Source of the DNA: Acanthochlamys bracteata | Taxonomy: Eukaryota > Streptophyta > Magnoliopsida > Pandanales > Velloziaceae | Reading direction: 5' to 3' | Assembly: GCA_019914995.1 (NCBI GenBank) | Contig: CM034136.1 | Span: forward strand, 1,751,270-1,815,269 | Length of the DNA stretch: 64,000 bases | In this document: positions 20,641 through 33,444 of the stretch, in pieces | Layout of the letters: the number at the start of each line of letters is the position of its first letter | Numbering within the stretch: position 1 is the first letter of the stretch | Notes under the pieces: generated by a model | What the model was told of the DNA's origin: nothing | Seen by the model: the letters and a program-made list of their open reading frames with translations, nothing else | Databases searched by the model: none | Made by a program: the position numbers and the translations under genes

Positions 20641-21689
20641 TTTCGCCTTCCTTCAACTGATCACAAGATCAATTCATCATAGTTCTCCGCAACATGAAGT
20701 CGTAGATATAGTGGCATTTTTGATATACAATAGTAGATACAATGGCATTTGAACTATGAATTATGACAACAATGATGGAGGAGGATGAGGAAGGAAAGAC
20801 AGACTAGCGCAAGCTGCAGAATTTTAGTCGATAACTATCACATGATCTTTTGCTTACGGTTAGGATGGAACAAGTATAAACGACTAGGGTGTATAGGGCA
20901 ATGATGCATGGGTGGTCATCAAACGCTACGGGTATGTCATTCGCGGACGTAAAAGAGGGTCATGAATAAAAAAAAGAATCACGAAAACCATTAGCGATTA
21001 TGAAGTGCAGGTCGCCAAACTAATCGCTTTAGGCTAGTAATGACATGTTCTGTAACCACTTTACCCAAATGGTCGCAAATGAGAACACATACGCTACCAG
21101 GTCAAATGCGATCGCTTATTGTTAAATAAGTTTGCAACCAGAAATATTGGTCACATGATAACGTATTTGCGATCGCTAGACATGGTTGCTGCTCATTTAA
21201 ACCGACATGCATTTGTGGTAAATAATGTCGAACACGGTTAACATGTTTGCAACCATAAAAGTTGGACGCAGATAACTTATTTGTGACCACTTAAAAATGG
21301 TCGAGGTTCAATTATTAGCGACAAGCTGTAGTCTTCACTAATGCCGGAGATACAAACTTATCAACGACTAGCCCTTGATGGTAGCTAATTCATTAAAGGT
21401 GATCTGATCGCCTTACCTTATCACAGGCTGCAAGAGCTCGATCGCTACATCCGTAAATAGCAATCATTTTTTGTCAATTGCGTTTTGTCTACACAGCGAT
21501 CCGTTTTCAGTGGTCACTATTCTTTTGTTTACTTTTTATATTATAAAAGAAAATTGTGTAACATACTAATAAAATGGTAGAAAAATAGTAAAAATAAATA
21601 AATTAGATTACTAACATTAAATAAATTATAACTATTTTGGAAAAACAACTAGAATTATAATAAATAGTAATTCATTACATTTGAAAGAG
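20641..21689. repeat. Repeat with many short subterminal-type motifs, CACTA-like
   Basis: Between about 20930 and 21500 the short phrases ttgcgatcgct, aaatggtcgcaaat, atttgtgaccactt, gtttgcaacca and their complements recur at least eight times in both orientations. Clusters of this kind are typical of the subterminal repeats of plant CACTA (En/Spm) elements. The CACTA terminus itself was not found, so the assignment is tentative. No open frame of interest. Confidence 0.4.
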
Positions 21690-23930
21690 AAATCTGCAAA
21701 ATGTCAACACAAGAGGGAGGGTGAATTAAGTTATGGCAAAATAAAAATCAAATCCTCAATTATTCTGAAAACAGTTACTGATCAGTTAGCAGTCAATCGA
21801 TCAGGAGGTTACGGATTAGTGATTGAACGTTAATTGTACCATTTGTTAGCACAATATAATTTAAATAAAATAAACACAAGTGATAAGAGAGCAAAACCAA
21901 TCAGCACATATTATGTTTCGGTACTGCGATACCTACGTCCATATCACTTGACACTGTAAATAAAATCTACTAATGTTAAAGCAACTTACAATAACCGAGA
22001 CTTGATGTTTCACAAAACACCTCAGTCTCAACCGAGTCTCCTCGCTAGGACAACTCCAATCAACCTTCTAAACTTCATAAAGTTTTCGTGGGTACAATCT
22101 TGCAGGCCTTCGAAAAGGCCTAGCATAAACCGTTAACCTATACTTAGGCTACCCATTGGAGAACTCACAAGTTCTCCAGCAAATCTTCTCTTAAAGTTAC
22201 AATGTGATCACGATTTTAAGCTCAAGTGATCTTCCTAACAATGACGTCTAATCTCTCAACAATAAAGCTTAAGGAATCTCACACAAAAAAAATAAAGAAA
22301 ATGAAACTTAAAAAATGCTCTTGGTGAAGTTAATCTCATTGTCGGGTACTAAGAAGAATTACTCATTGATTGCTCTATTTTTCTTGTTGTCCTCAATGCT
22401 GAAGCTATATAGAATATCTCCTCCTCAATCATAGGATCAAATTTACTGCAACGAATGAACGTTTCAACGGTTAGGAAGAATGTATGGCCAAGATAAAAAG
22501 AAAACGGCTAGTACATGTGCTCCTTCGGTTGTCTTCTTCTCTAAAAATTTTTTCGATTTATTTCTTGGATGGCTGTTGCTTGCTGTGGATATCTTCTGTT
22601 ATACTTCAGGAACACGTCTTCAAAATCTGAAATGAATCGCACGTCGTATGATGCTTCAAAATAATCTAATAGCTCCAAATGTCTCTAAGGTTTCTGTTGC
22701 TCTATCATCCGAATTAATCTCCAAGAAGTCCTCTTCCATCTACATATAAAAATCATACTGATATTCAACGGATGATTGAGATATAGGCAAAAACTTGATT
22801 TGTTTAGATTTTTATCAATACGAGAAACTTTCCATCCTTGTAAATTTAATTGATATCTTCCAATATTCTGTCCGTAAAATTTGGAAATAAATATTTTGAA
22901 AGTCTTCCCGATTGACTTAGCATCTTCTGAGGTTAAGTGCAACTAATTAGCACGAGTAGGTAACCAACATAGTTTGGGCGCACATAGATAGCATCGTTCT
23001 GTCTAATATAGAATGCAATATGTTCATCCACTTTGTGGATTTTTCTAAAATTTTGTGAGTGTATGTCGACGGGTCCGTTTGGGATTGCTTATGAAATAGA
23101 GCTTTTCTGAAATAGAGGGTATTTTTATCCTTTTTGAAAAACGAGCTATATGTTTTTACTTCAAAAAAATTAATAAAAATATGCAATAAAAAGATCTCAT
23201 TATGTAGAATTTTGCTACACTTTTTAAATTTTAAAATAAAATTTCTAAGTACTTATAAAATATGTATTGAAAAACGTGAAATGGAAAATTAAAAAGTTTC
23301 GTTGGGAAAATGGAAAGCCAAACGCGTATTGGCCTCAAATTTGGAACGTAGATAACTCATCGTGTTATCTTTTAGTAGCAAAAATCGGATCTCCAAAATG
23401 TGACTCGAGCTGAGAGATATCGAATTTGCATGCTGTTGTCCAAAAGAGGTTCACTCGGTTGCATGTAGAATTGGTAGGTGCAAAAGAACAAGCTTTTTCG
23501 ATATTTGTAGGATTCGTTTCTTCATGGAATGACCTAATTTTGGACTGTAAAAACTTGAAGATGTCTTCTACCTGCAGAAAAAATGAGATCTCCAAAATCT
23601 TGTATGACTAGAAAGATATAGTTTTTTCCGTTAACTATGTCGTGGTGCTGTCCAAGTGATCTGGTGATGTTAAGCATTATGATCAACAAACTTAATAGAA
23701 ATTTTCTGTCTTTGTTAACTGATGATATGTCATGCTTTTTGTCTCCATTTACTTTCTATTATGCCATCTGTCAAATACAATTAAGAACTTTCCATTTGGT
23801 GCTGTGAATAAAAAGATATGCTCGTGTAAATTTGGCATCTTAACGAGGTCTCAACAATTAGTTAAATTCGGATATTCTATCTAGCTCCATATGTTACTCA
23901 AATCTACTGTATACATATTCAAACCCTATG
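21690..23930 (-). repeat. Dispersed ~2-kb repeat, copy 1
   Basis: The sequence is colinear with copy 2 (27838-29830) and with the reverse complement of copy 3 (30810-33005). Landmarks shared by all three: a start near aaatctgcaaaatgtcaaca, the phrase gagacttgatg, the phrase gagagatatcg, and an end region with agagatatgcacgt. It has no coding capacity. On the other strand it reads gtggacgtagg...ccgaaccac-like and caattcactcccctcttgag-like motifs, which I associate with many plant Ty1/copia-type LTR regions; the strand given follows that reading. Clear LTR ends (TG...CA) were not found. Copy 1 is interrupted by a MITE at 23071-23330. Confidence 0.7.
23071..23330. mobile_element. MITE nested in repeat copy 1
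   Basis: Copies 2 and 3 of the host repeat run straight through this point (gtgtatttgcctcatg in copy 2), while copy 1 carries about 260 extra bases between gtgtatgtcgac and ttggcctcaaat. The insert ends are gggtccgtttgggattgc and, on the other strand, atacgcgtttggctttcc, forming short inverted repeats. The comparison shows directly that this is an insertion. Confidence 0.65.
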
Positions 23931-24169
23931 AATAATTCTCAAAATATGCGTTATCACAAAATATTTGAAATTTCTAACAATATTGTTTTAATAAAATGCT
24001 CACCAGTAGTACCAAACATCAATGACGCAATTCTCCATTAAAAAAAAGCAATCAATCATGCATTTGAAATGAAAAACAACTAAAAGTTTTAGCAAATGTA
24101 AGCTATATATTGGAAAATATTTAATTGTGTGTAATTCAAATGTATTTTTAATAATAAAACTTCACAATG

Positions 24170-25210
24170 TAAAGCTGCTTGTATCTTATTCATAAGACCT
24201 TGAAATGTGATTCTGACACTTCAGACATATTATATTGGTCGAGCCGATCATGCCAGTAATTTCATGCCTTATTTATTTTGCCCTCTTATGTTGTTTTGAA
24301 ATATGCTATTCTATAATAAAGTCTATATAATGAAAACTTGTCTCTATCTTACTTGCCGGATCCAATATGTGATTCTGACACTTCTAACACATCATACTGG
24401 TTGAGTTAGTCATGTTGAACTGATATCACATCATTTCATGCATTATTCTTTTTTGACCCCTTATATTATTTAAGCTAAATTATTTTATATTAAAAATTTA
24501 ATACAACGCAAACTTGTTTCTATCTTACTTGTTGAATCTCGAAATGAGATTCCGACGCCTTCTACACGTCACACTCATCGACCCACTCGTGTTGGTGTTC
24601 TTTTTGTGTCATTCCATACCTTACTTTTATCCCTTATGCTGTTTTGAATAAACTATTCTATAAATCAATCCAAAGCAAACTTGTCTATATCTTACATGTC
24701 GATTTTGAAATAAGATCCGGCGCTTTCTACATGTCACACTCATCTAGCTTGTCATGCCTGCAACATCTCATGTCATTTAATGTGTTATTCCTTATTTTGA
24801 CCCTTTATATTTTTTAAGCTAAAACTATTATATAATAAAACATAATGATGAAAACTTGTTTCTATCTTACTCGTCGGACTTCGAAATGAGATTCCGACAA
24901 TTTTTATATACCACACTCGTCGAGGTGATAATGGGGTGCTGATCACCTTTCATTTTATAACTTACTCCTTATCGACATCTTATGTTGTTTTAATCTAAGC
25001 TATTATATAACAAAATTTATAATCGGTGCAAGCTTCTCTTAATGGTCGGACTTCTAAATGTGATTCCAACGCTTCCTACACATCACACTGATTGAGCTGA
25101 TCACGTCGGCTCCCAATATGCTTTTCATGCTTTATTCTCTATTTTGACCCCCCTCCCAAATTGTCTTAAACTAAGATATTCAATGTAAAACATAAAAAAT
25201 GCTGCATTTC
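24170..25210. repeat. Six-unit diverged tandem repeat, ~170 bp period
   Basis: The core gaaatg(a/t)gattc(c/t)gacgc recurs at 24209, 24371, 24548, 24714, 24890 and 25062, with spacings of 162, 177, 166, 176 and 172 bases. Each unit also repeats a tctatcttact phrase before the core, tacacatcacactcatcga after it, and tttgaccccttatattgttt further on. The units differ by many substitutions and small indels, so the array is old. The period is close to the nucleosomal repeat length typical of plant satellites. No coding potential. Confidence 0.8.
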
Positions 25211-26967
25211 ATCTATTTCATAAATTTCATATACTCAATACCTAAGCTGCGACTAATAATTAAAGATATTTTATAACAATAATAATAAATTATTAAAATA
25301 AGTGATCAATATATAACTCATTTACCTAAAGATAGACTTTAGCTTTTTAGTAGATTTTTCATAGACTATATCATTTGCATGAGCTCTCGATGCTGTTCAA
25401 TCCTCCTGAAGAGTACTCACTCTTGAGACTTCTTGTTGAAAAGCATCATACCTTTCATTTATGCCCTATCGTTTTTGTCGTTCTCTCTCAATTGAGTTTT
25501 AGACTAGATATCTAAGATGAGCAGTCTTCGAGTTGTCCTGGTCCTTGCCATGATAGTAAGTAGATTCGTCCCCTAAAACACTCTTTATGAGTTGTTTTTG
25601 CGTCATCAACTAACCAACTTGGGAAGATTCTTTAAGCATTTGATTCATTTTCTCTTGCATTAAATTAATATTACGCGCATACACTATAAAATGTTATTAA
25701 ATATGACATTTAAACTTTGAAGTTATATAATTGATTCGAGTTAGTTTTGAACAAAAATCACTTTTACATAGACCTTTCTTTATAATATATACTATCTTAT
25801 ACGTCTCGAGTGGTCCATAACCCTACATATTGTTTTATAAAATAAAGCTTAACAAACTAATAGATGTATATCTTTCTAAAGTTTATTGTATTTACGTCTT
25901 ATGAGAAATATTTACTATGCTTTCACTTACACCGTGGTAGGGATAAAGTACTGTAGCAATTCTTGCAGTCCCCTACAAAAAGAAAGCGATAATTTAGCAA
26001 ATTTATTATAAAACTTTATTTCATACATAATGTAATTATAATATTATTCATATACTTACATTCAATGTCGGATCGTAGACTAGATTGCAAAGTAATAACC
26101 AATCAGAAACTTGATCGCTTGCTCTGAAATTATTATGTGAGTTAGCACTTACAACTTTTATTTTTTTATAATGCCATATATCTATGGTACTTATGCATTC
26201 TTACTCCTACATCATTCAAGTATCTCTTCTAATTTGGATTTTCAAAATCGATATCAAACTTTTCCTAAGTACATCAACAAAAAACACTGTTGAGTTAGTA
26301 AAATATGAATTCTACAAAGCCGTGTATATAATATAAACTAGTCTCAAATTAAATAACAAAAGCCGTGTATACATCTCGTTAGTGACTTCGGATCTATTTT
26401 CTCGATTCAAACCTAGCCTTCATAATCGACTGGAGCATATATACGGAACAAAACCACATATTCTCTTCAAAACCATATTGTTTGTTTTGTGATGGGCCTT
26501 CCATAAGTATTAATTATATAGGTACTTTTACTCTTTCGAATGTTAAGTATATAATGCCGAATCGTGGTTGACTCCGTCCTTACTTCTCGACTCTTTTGAA
26601 GTAGGATTTACAATAATGCAAGTAGTATATTTAAATACATATTGATTAACAAATAAATTAGTTTAATAAAATAAAAAATTACACTTATTAGAACTATATA
26701 AGATGTATATGTAGGAGCGCCCGAAGAATTCTCTAGAAGTGTCGTTTTTAAGGAGCACACGACATAATCAGGTGCTGGATTTTGAATTAGGCTATTATAA
26801 GCTATGCTTGCACGAGACATTAATCTTTTACCTAGAGCCATCTGCAATGATTATAAAAAAATTATCAGATATTAAGATAAACAATAAGTAATAAACAAGT
26901 AGGCAATGCTTAACATATATTTGAAAATATATGAAATATCCTGAAACATACATATGTTTGTTAATCG
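25211..26967 (-). mobile_element. Possible CACTA transposon coding debris
   Basis: On the minus strand around 25680-25380 broken frames read QEKMNQMLKES, then SVLGDESTYYHGKDQ, then a Lys/Arg/Glu-rich coiled segment (ERERQKR, FQQEVSRVSTLQE). The order of these pieces recalls the C-terminal part of plant En/Spm transposase-associated proteins (Transposase_24 type). Stop codons interrupt it. A minus-strand frame at 26847-26608 has no identity I can defend. Together with the subterminal-type repeats at 20.9-21.5 kb this may be one CACTA element split by later insertions. Confidence 0.3.
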
Positions 26968-27837
26968 TTGTCATTATTATCTTCTAAATTTAGATTTTCT
27001 TTTCATTACGACGTTCAATTATCTCCCAATCATATCATTTCTAACTGGAGGATTAATGTCTTTATATATAGGTTCAACAAGAATATCTCAATGCATAGAG
27101 TGTTGATATGCATCACCTTTACATTTTGGCAAGTCTTCCTAATATGCTAGCCCCATCATTATTCAAGTAATATGAAATATAAGATGGTGTTTGAGGGTTA
27201 AGTGATTAAATGATTGAATAAATGAAACCTATCTACTCGGTCCCAAAATTGACCCAGTTAAATCGTTTGGCTTGACTATAGGAGTTTAGTTCACTTTTAA
27301 GTCAGCTCAAAATTGTTTCAATAATTTAAACGGGATAGGTCATTTTGGGATTGACCAAAATTAACTCAATTTGACCCTGTTAGAATATTACTCGTTTTTA
27401 GTAATTAAGATTCTTCTCTAATTTCTCGTCACTCATCGCATCTACTTCTTCCTTCCCACAGCCGAGCGCGACGCCTTACTCACTTCCCACGCGATCTCTT
27501 CACTCTAATCTGTTTCGATCTTTGGAACCAATCAATAATTCCTAGTCTGGATAGACACTTCGAAATTGTAAAATTTGGAATATTAAATATTGATTGCTCA
27601 CATGACCAGTATATTTTTTGTTGTCATTATTATTACCTTGAATCAAATGAATAGGTTTGGAGCAGATCGCCTGGGTCAAACAAAGAATTATCAAAATGAA
27701 AACAAAACTGATTTAATTCTGTAATTTAACTGCTCATGCGGTTGATCCAATATGGCATGGATAAAAAAGAACGGATTTCAGATTGACCCGTCCACCTAGT
27801 TGAACAGGTTGACCCGTCGACCCAGTTGAAGGGGACT
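26968..27837. other. Spacer, no gene seen
   Basis: AT-rich with several short gacccagttga/ttgacccg phrases (27240-27375 and 27780-27835) that also occur near 34740-34800 and 30785. They look like pieces of one diverged repeat. No supported gene. Confidence 0.4.
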
Positions 27838-29830
27838 GATAGAGAAATCTGTAAAATATTAACTCAAGAGAGGGTGGCAAAATAAAAGTCAAATACTACA
27901 TGTTCTGAAAACATTCATTGGTCTAAGTAGGAGATAACTGACTAATGATTGAATGTGAACTGTATCCTACACCGAAATTGTTAGCACAATATAATTTAAA
28001 TAAAGTAAACACACATGCTAAGAGATGTAAACCTATCAGCACAATAGGAATTTTTATGTGGTTCAGCACCGAGATACCTACCTAAGTCCACGTCACTTAT
28101 CATTTCAAGTATTATTTACTAACGTCAAAATAACATACAACAACCGAGACTTGATGATTCGCAAAACACATCTGTCTCAATGGAGTCTCATCGTAAGGAC
28201 AACTCACAATAGCCTTCACAAAGTCTCTGGCTACAAGTGTGCATGCCTTCGCAAAGGGCTAGCATAAACCTATTAACCTATACGAAGGCCTAGCACAAAT
28301 CTATTAACATATACCTACACTAGCAACTTAAGAACTCCCAAGTTCTCCAACAATCTTTTCACAAGGTTACAAATATTTCACGAGGTTAAATTCAAGTGAT
28401 CTCCCTAACAATGATTCCTAATCACTCAACAAGATGGCTCAAGTGATCTCACACAACAGAAATAAGAACTAATACTCAAATAAAGCGCTTAGTTGATGTT
28501 GTTCTCTTTCAACAGATACTCTGAAAGTTGTGTCCTTTGTGGTCTTCTCCACTGAATTATATAGTTATTGTCCTTCTTGTTTATAGGATGATTACTGCTT
28601 GGATTGATCATGGATTCAGCGGCTAGTAGCATTGCGATGGTTAAGATCTAATGCAACCGACTATTTGATGTGTTCTTCTCTGAAATTTGTTTTTGATTTA
28701 TTTACTTAGCATGGCCATTATTTGCTGATGTGGAGATCATCTACAAAGTCTCTGCAATGTCTCTTCAAGGTTTGAAGTGGATTGGATCAGATTTGAAGCT
28801 GCAAAAATAATCTAATGGTTCACAATATGCTTTAGGGTTTCTGCTGCTCTGTTATCTAAATTTTGTTGAAAATTCTTCTAATAACCAACATGCTTTCTTT
28901 TTATAGAGTTAATCTTCAGTATCTACTCTTCAATCTGCATATAAATATCATGCCGAAACTCAAATGGATGGTTGAGATAAAGGCATTTGAACTTAACAGC
29001 CTCTACAGTTATATCCATGCTGGATACTTTCATATTTATAGACTTGCTTGATATTCTCCAATATTTTCTCTATAAAATATGGAAATAAATATTCTGAAAA
29101 TCTTTTTGATTGATCTATCATCTTCTGAAGTTAACTGGAACTAATTGGCCATAACTAGCATTTTTTTGTCCTGTCTCAAATGCAATAAGTTTAGGTAATT
29201 TGTGGATATTTCTAGACTTGGTTAGTGGGTGTATTTGCCTCATGTTTAGGCTGTAGATAGCTCCTCATGTCAGCTTCCAGTAGCACAAATTTGATTTCCA
29301 AAATATGATTCGAGTTGAGAGATATCGAGCTTGCACGCTACTGTCCAGATTATGTTTACTCAAGTGCAAATAAGCTTACTTCTTCGATTTTTGTCAAATT
29401 TATTTCTTCATTGAATGTACTAATTTTCGAACTGTATAAACTTCAAGATGTCATTATCCATATAATAAATTGGAACCCCAAAATCATTTCTGAGCTGAGA
29501 GATATATACTTTTCTAATTATTGTGTTGAGGTGCTGATGATCCAGTGATATTGGACAATGTGATCAGCAGAATTCATAGAATTTCCTATAGTACCTAATA
29601 AAACTTTGTGCCCTTTACCTCTATTTACTCTCTACCAGACCATTTTTCAAATACAATTAAGAAATTTTCTTTCGGTGTTGTTAGTAGAGAGATATGCACG
29701 TCCAAATTTAACATCTCAGCAAGGTCTCAACGATTAGGCGAATTCTTCATAGAGTTCTGTCCAGCCATATGCTACTCAAATACAATATAGACATGTACAA
29801 AACTTAGCAATGATTGTCAAATTTTTCGTT
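27838..29830 (-). repeat. Dispersed ~2-kb repeat, copy 2
   Basis: This copy has the same orientation as copy 1 and lacks the MITEs that interrupt copies 1 and 3, so it serves as the empty-site reference. Inside it two diverged subunits of about 170 bases carry the phrase gagttgagagatatcgag (29312) and gagctgagagatata (29490), each preceded by a ccaaaat motif; the same doubling is seen in copies 1 and 3. No open reading frame of note. Confidence 0.7.
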
Positions 29831-30809
29831 ACCATCTAAATAGTTGGAACTTTCAAATATAACGACTCTATAGCTATTTATAAAAATGTGAATTTGAAAT
29901 AGTCATCCAAATAGATTGATTTACTAAGTTATGAATTTACATTAGCGATAAAGATGTCATCTAAACATTCATCCAAACTAAAAGAATTTTCATAAATATT
30001 CATCTAAGGTTCAATTTGAACTTCAAGTTAGATTGCTTTTTTAAACGAGTTAATCCCAATCTTGACAAGATTGATAGTGATTGTCAACACTTTAGCGATT
30101 ATTACTCACCATAGAGCCCTTGCAATTTATGCATCTATGTCTTTCAGCTCAAACTTGCAATAGTGCTCTTTGAGTTCACAGACACGTATACAGGAAATCA
30201 CTATTAAGAGACACCACTTTCTTGACCACCAGCACCGATGTTGTTGACAATGAAAGAATCATTGAATCTGTAGATCTTTGGACCTCCAGCACATGCTGTG
30301 AAGAAAAAGTGAAGAATTTTTGTAATTTTTGTCGCTTGTCTATTAACAACTACCGTGAACATTGAAAAAACATTACCAATTCAATTGATTGATCGATAGA
30401 TGTATATAATTTAGAATTTGACTTTTGATCCTTTGAGAAGTTTGGATTGAAGAGATCGTAGAGATAAAAGAATTTGGATTAAGAGGAGAATTGAATTAGG
30501 GGATGAATGAATTAGGGTTAAATTGGTTTGAGAAGGAGAAGATGGTTTTACACTTAGTGCGTGCGTAACTATTTGACTCTAATTTTCAAATATAGATGAT
30601 GATATTAATAATAACTGTAATTAAACTAGTGACCCAATTCTTTTTGAAACTTACTAGGCTGAGTTTAACCGGCATGCCCAATTTTAATCAAATTTTATAG
30701 GAAATTATAAATGAAGCACCTTATTTTGAGAAAGTAGCAAATAATTCCCTTAATTTTCTTAGTTTGACAGATCCGGCATGTCGACCCGGTGACCCGCCGT
30801 GTTGAAAAT
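29831..30809. other. Spacer between inverted repeat copies 2 and 3
   Basis: About 980 bases separate the two oppositely oriented copies. Apart from the small exon-like fragment at 30203-30298 nothing is recognisable. Confidence 0.4.
30203..30298 (-). pseudogene. Exon-like gene fragment, unidentified
   Basis: On the minus strand a ttcttcacag acceptor is followed by an open frame of 32 codons-worth of sequence ending in TAA. It includes AGGPKIYRFNDSFIVNNIG, and its codon use is more gene-like than the surroundings. It looks like the last exon of some gene, captured or left behind inside repeats. I do not recognise the family. Confidence 0.25.
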
Positions 30810-33005
30810 ATCAAATATTTTGATGATGTCAAATTTGCACGTGCATATCTCTATACTCACGACACCAAAAGAAGATTTTTTTAATTGTAATTGAAAGATG
30901 CATGACACAGAGTATATTGAGACCAAGAGGACGAATTCCATCAAGTATCAAAAATAGAAAATTTTGTAATGTTTGATGATCACACTGCCCAATACCACTA
31001 TATCACTTAAACAACACATCAACATAGTAAACGACAAATGTTATATCTTTCTGCTTAGACAAGATTTTAAAGATCTGATTTTCTATAAATATAAAACATC
31101 TTGAAGTTTCTAAAACCAAAATTTAGGTCATTCTATGAAGAAGCAAATTCTATAAAAATCGGAGAAGTTTGCTAGTAGTCTGCACATGTCAATCCTAGAT
31201 GCACCTGTGTGAAACAAATTTTGATAGCGGCGTGAAATTTTGATATCTCTCAGTTCGAGTCATATTTTGAAGATCCGATTTTTTCTACTGAAAGCTGACA
31301 TGAAGAGTTATCTACAATCCCAATATTAGGCAGATACATCCATGAACAAGTTAAAGAAATCGGTAAATTGGCTAGATAGATTGCATTCTATACTGGACAG
31401 AATAATGCTAGTTATGTGCGCCCGAGATATTTTAGTTTTTTACTCATGCCAATTAATTGTAATTAACTTTAGAAGATGTTAGATCAATCAAGAAGAGTTT
31501 CAAAATATATTTTCAGATTTATGGAAGGAGTATTGGAGAATATGAAGCAAATCTACAAAGATAGAAGTTTCTACAGTTGATATAACTCTAGACCAATCAA
31601 GTTTAGATGCTTATATCTCAGCCATACGTTTGAATTTCGGCATGATATTTATATACAGATTGAATAGGATATCCTGAAAATTATTTCTATGAAAAGAAAT
31701 CATGTTGGTTATAATAAAAAATCTGGCACAAAATTCGGATGACAGAGTAGTAGAATTCTAAGAGCATTGTGAACCGTTCGATGGTTTAGAGCTTCAAATC
31801 TAATCCCATCCACTTCAAACTTTGAAGAGACGTTGTAAAGACTTTGTAGATAATTTCCACATCAGCAATAAACGGCTAAGCCAAACAAATAAATAATTTA
31901 GAGAAGAAGATAATACAAAACCGCTAGAGCACATCAACTAGCGGTTTGAATTAGAATTTGACATTGCATTGCTTCCAGCAACTGCACTCTTGATCAATCA
32001 GAGAAGCTGTCATCCTATGACTAAAGGAGGACACAGCTATATAATTCAGTGAAAAAGGCAGTAAGCAAAATAACTTTTCAGAGCACCAAAATGAGCCATC
32101 AACTTGCTGCCCGTTCAAGGAGAACAACATCTACAAAATGCTTTTTTTGAGCTTTAGTTATTCATGTATCTTTTATGTGAATTCCTTTTGGAGCCTTCTT
32201 GTTGAGTGGCTAGAAATCATTATTAGGGAGAATATTTGAGCTTAACCTCGTGAAACACTTATAACCTTGGAGAGATTGCTGGAGAATTTGTAAGTTCTCT
32301 GGTTGCTAGCCTAAGGGTGTGTTCTTTTCACTATTAGAACTCGCTTCCACTAAAAAATGATTTTCCTCACTTTCCATTACTACAGAACACAATAAGTTAA
32401 TTTAGCTTTACTTGTTTCTTAAAAAAATATAATAAACTAAACTCAATTCTAACAACACTATTTATATTAACTCAGTTTCAAATAACTCACTTCTAATCCA
32501 AAAGAACACACCCACAGTGTAGGTTGGCGGTTTGTGCTAGGTCTTTGTGAAGCCATGGACGATTGTAGCTGTAAGGACTTTGCGAAGTCGATAAGGGTAG
32601 TGTGAGTTATCCTTGTGAGGAGATTCGGTTGAGGTAGAGATATTTTGCAAAACATCAAGTCTCGATAGTTATACGTTGCTTTGACGTTAGTGAATTTCAC
32701 TTGCGATGGTAAGTAACGTGGATGTACATACCACGGTGCCGAACCACTTAAAAATTCCTACTATACTAATAGGTTTGATCTCTTAGCACTTATGTTTATT
32801 TTATTAAATTACATTGCGCTAATAATCTCGGTCTAGGATGCAGTTCATGTTTATTCACTAGTCAGTAACCTTCAAATCATCTCACTACTTACTATTCAGT
32901 GACTGTTTTTAGAACAGTCGAGTGTTTATTTTTATTGTGCCATAACTCAATTCACTCCCCTCTTGAGTACATATTTCGCCGGTTTCTTTATTAGCATTCT
33001 ATTGA
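30810..33005 (+). repeat. Dispersed ~2-kb repeat, copy 3 (inverted)
   Basis: Its reverse complement aligns with copies 1 and 2 from the agagatatgcacgtgcaaat end (about 30825-30850) to the tactcaagaggggagtgaat end (about 32955-32980). In the forward direction it reads cgtggatgtacatacca, ccgaaccact and caattcactcccctcttgag. It is interrupted by a MITE at 32313-32513. Copies 2 and 3 are inverted relative to each other, so transcripts across both could fold on themselves. Confidence 0.7.
32313..32513. mobile_element. MITE nested in repeat copy 3
   Basis: The terminal inverted repeats are nearly perfect: gggtgtgttctttt at the left and aaaagaacacaccc at the right. Copy 2 has no such insert between the matching flanks gttgctag and tgtaggt, which confirms an insertion. 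The insert is about 200 bases, with repeated aactcacttc/aactcgcttcc motifs and no coding capacity. Confidence 0.75.
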
Positions 33006-33444
33006 TTTGGTGAAGGTTTTGGGTCAACACTCAATCCTTTTGTGACAACTTTGCCTTGAATTGGTTTATGTGTCGTGACCGATTTTCAATCATATACATG
33101 TAATGACTGGTCATTTCATGCCTTTTATGATGGCAACTACTACGAGTTCTAAAATTTCGTTTCGAGGATTACTGAGTAGTGAAGCATTTGCGAAATTTAT
33201 CAACATCAGTTTCTGAAAACATTGCCGATATTAAAAATATAGTGTTAGTAATGAAATGAAAAACGAAAATGACTTTCAAAATTTTAATTCCAAGGTTAAG
33301 TGAGTAACGAAACATTGGCAAACGTTTATTAATGACCTCTTTGGGAATATTATCTATATTTAGTATATTCTTATGAAAACAGATATGGGTTTCAAAATTT
33401 TCCATCATGTTAGTGCTAATTATTTAGGCTAGTACTTAGTTTGA

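Noticed and set aside
24170..25210. Regularly spaced repeats that might suggest a CRISPR-like array
   Set aside because: The whole ~170-bp unit is repeated with no distinct spacers, and the sequence is a plant nuclear genome.
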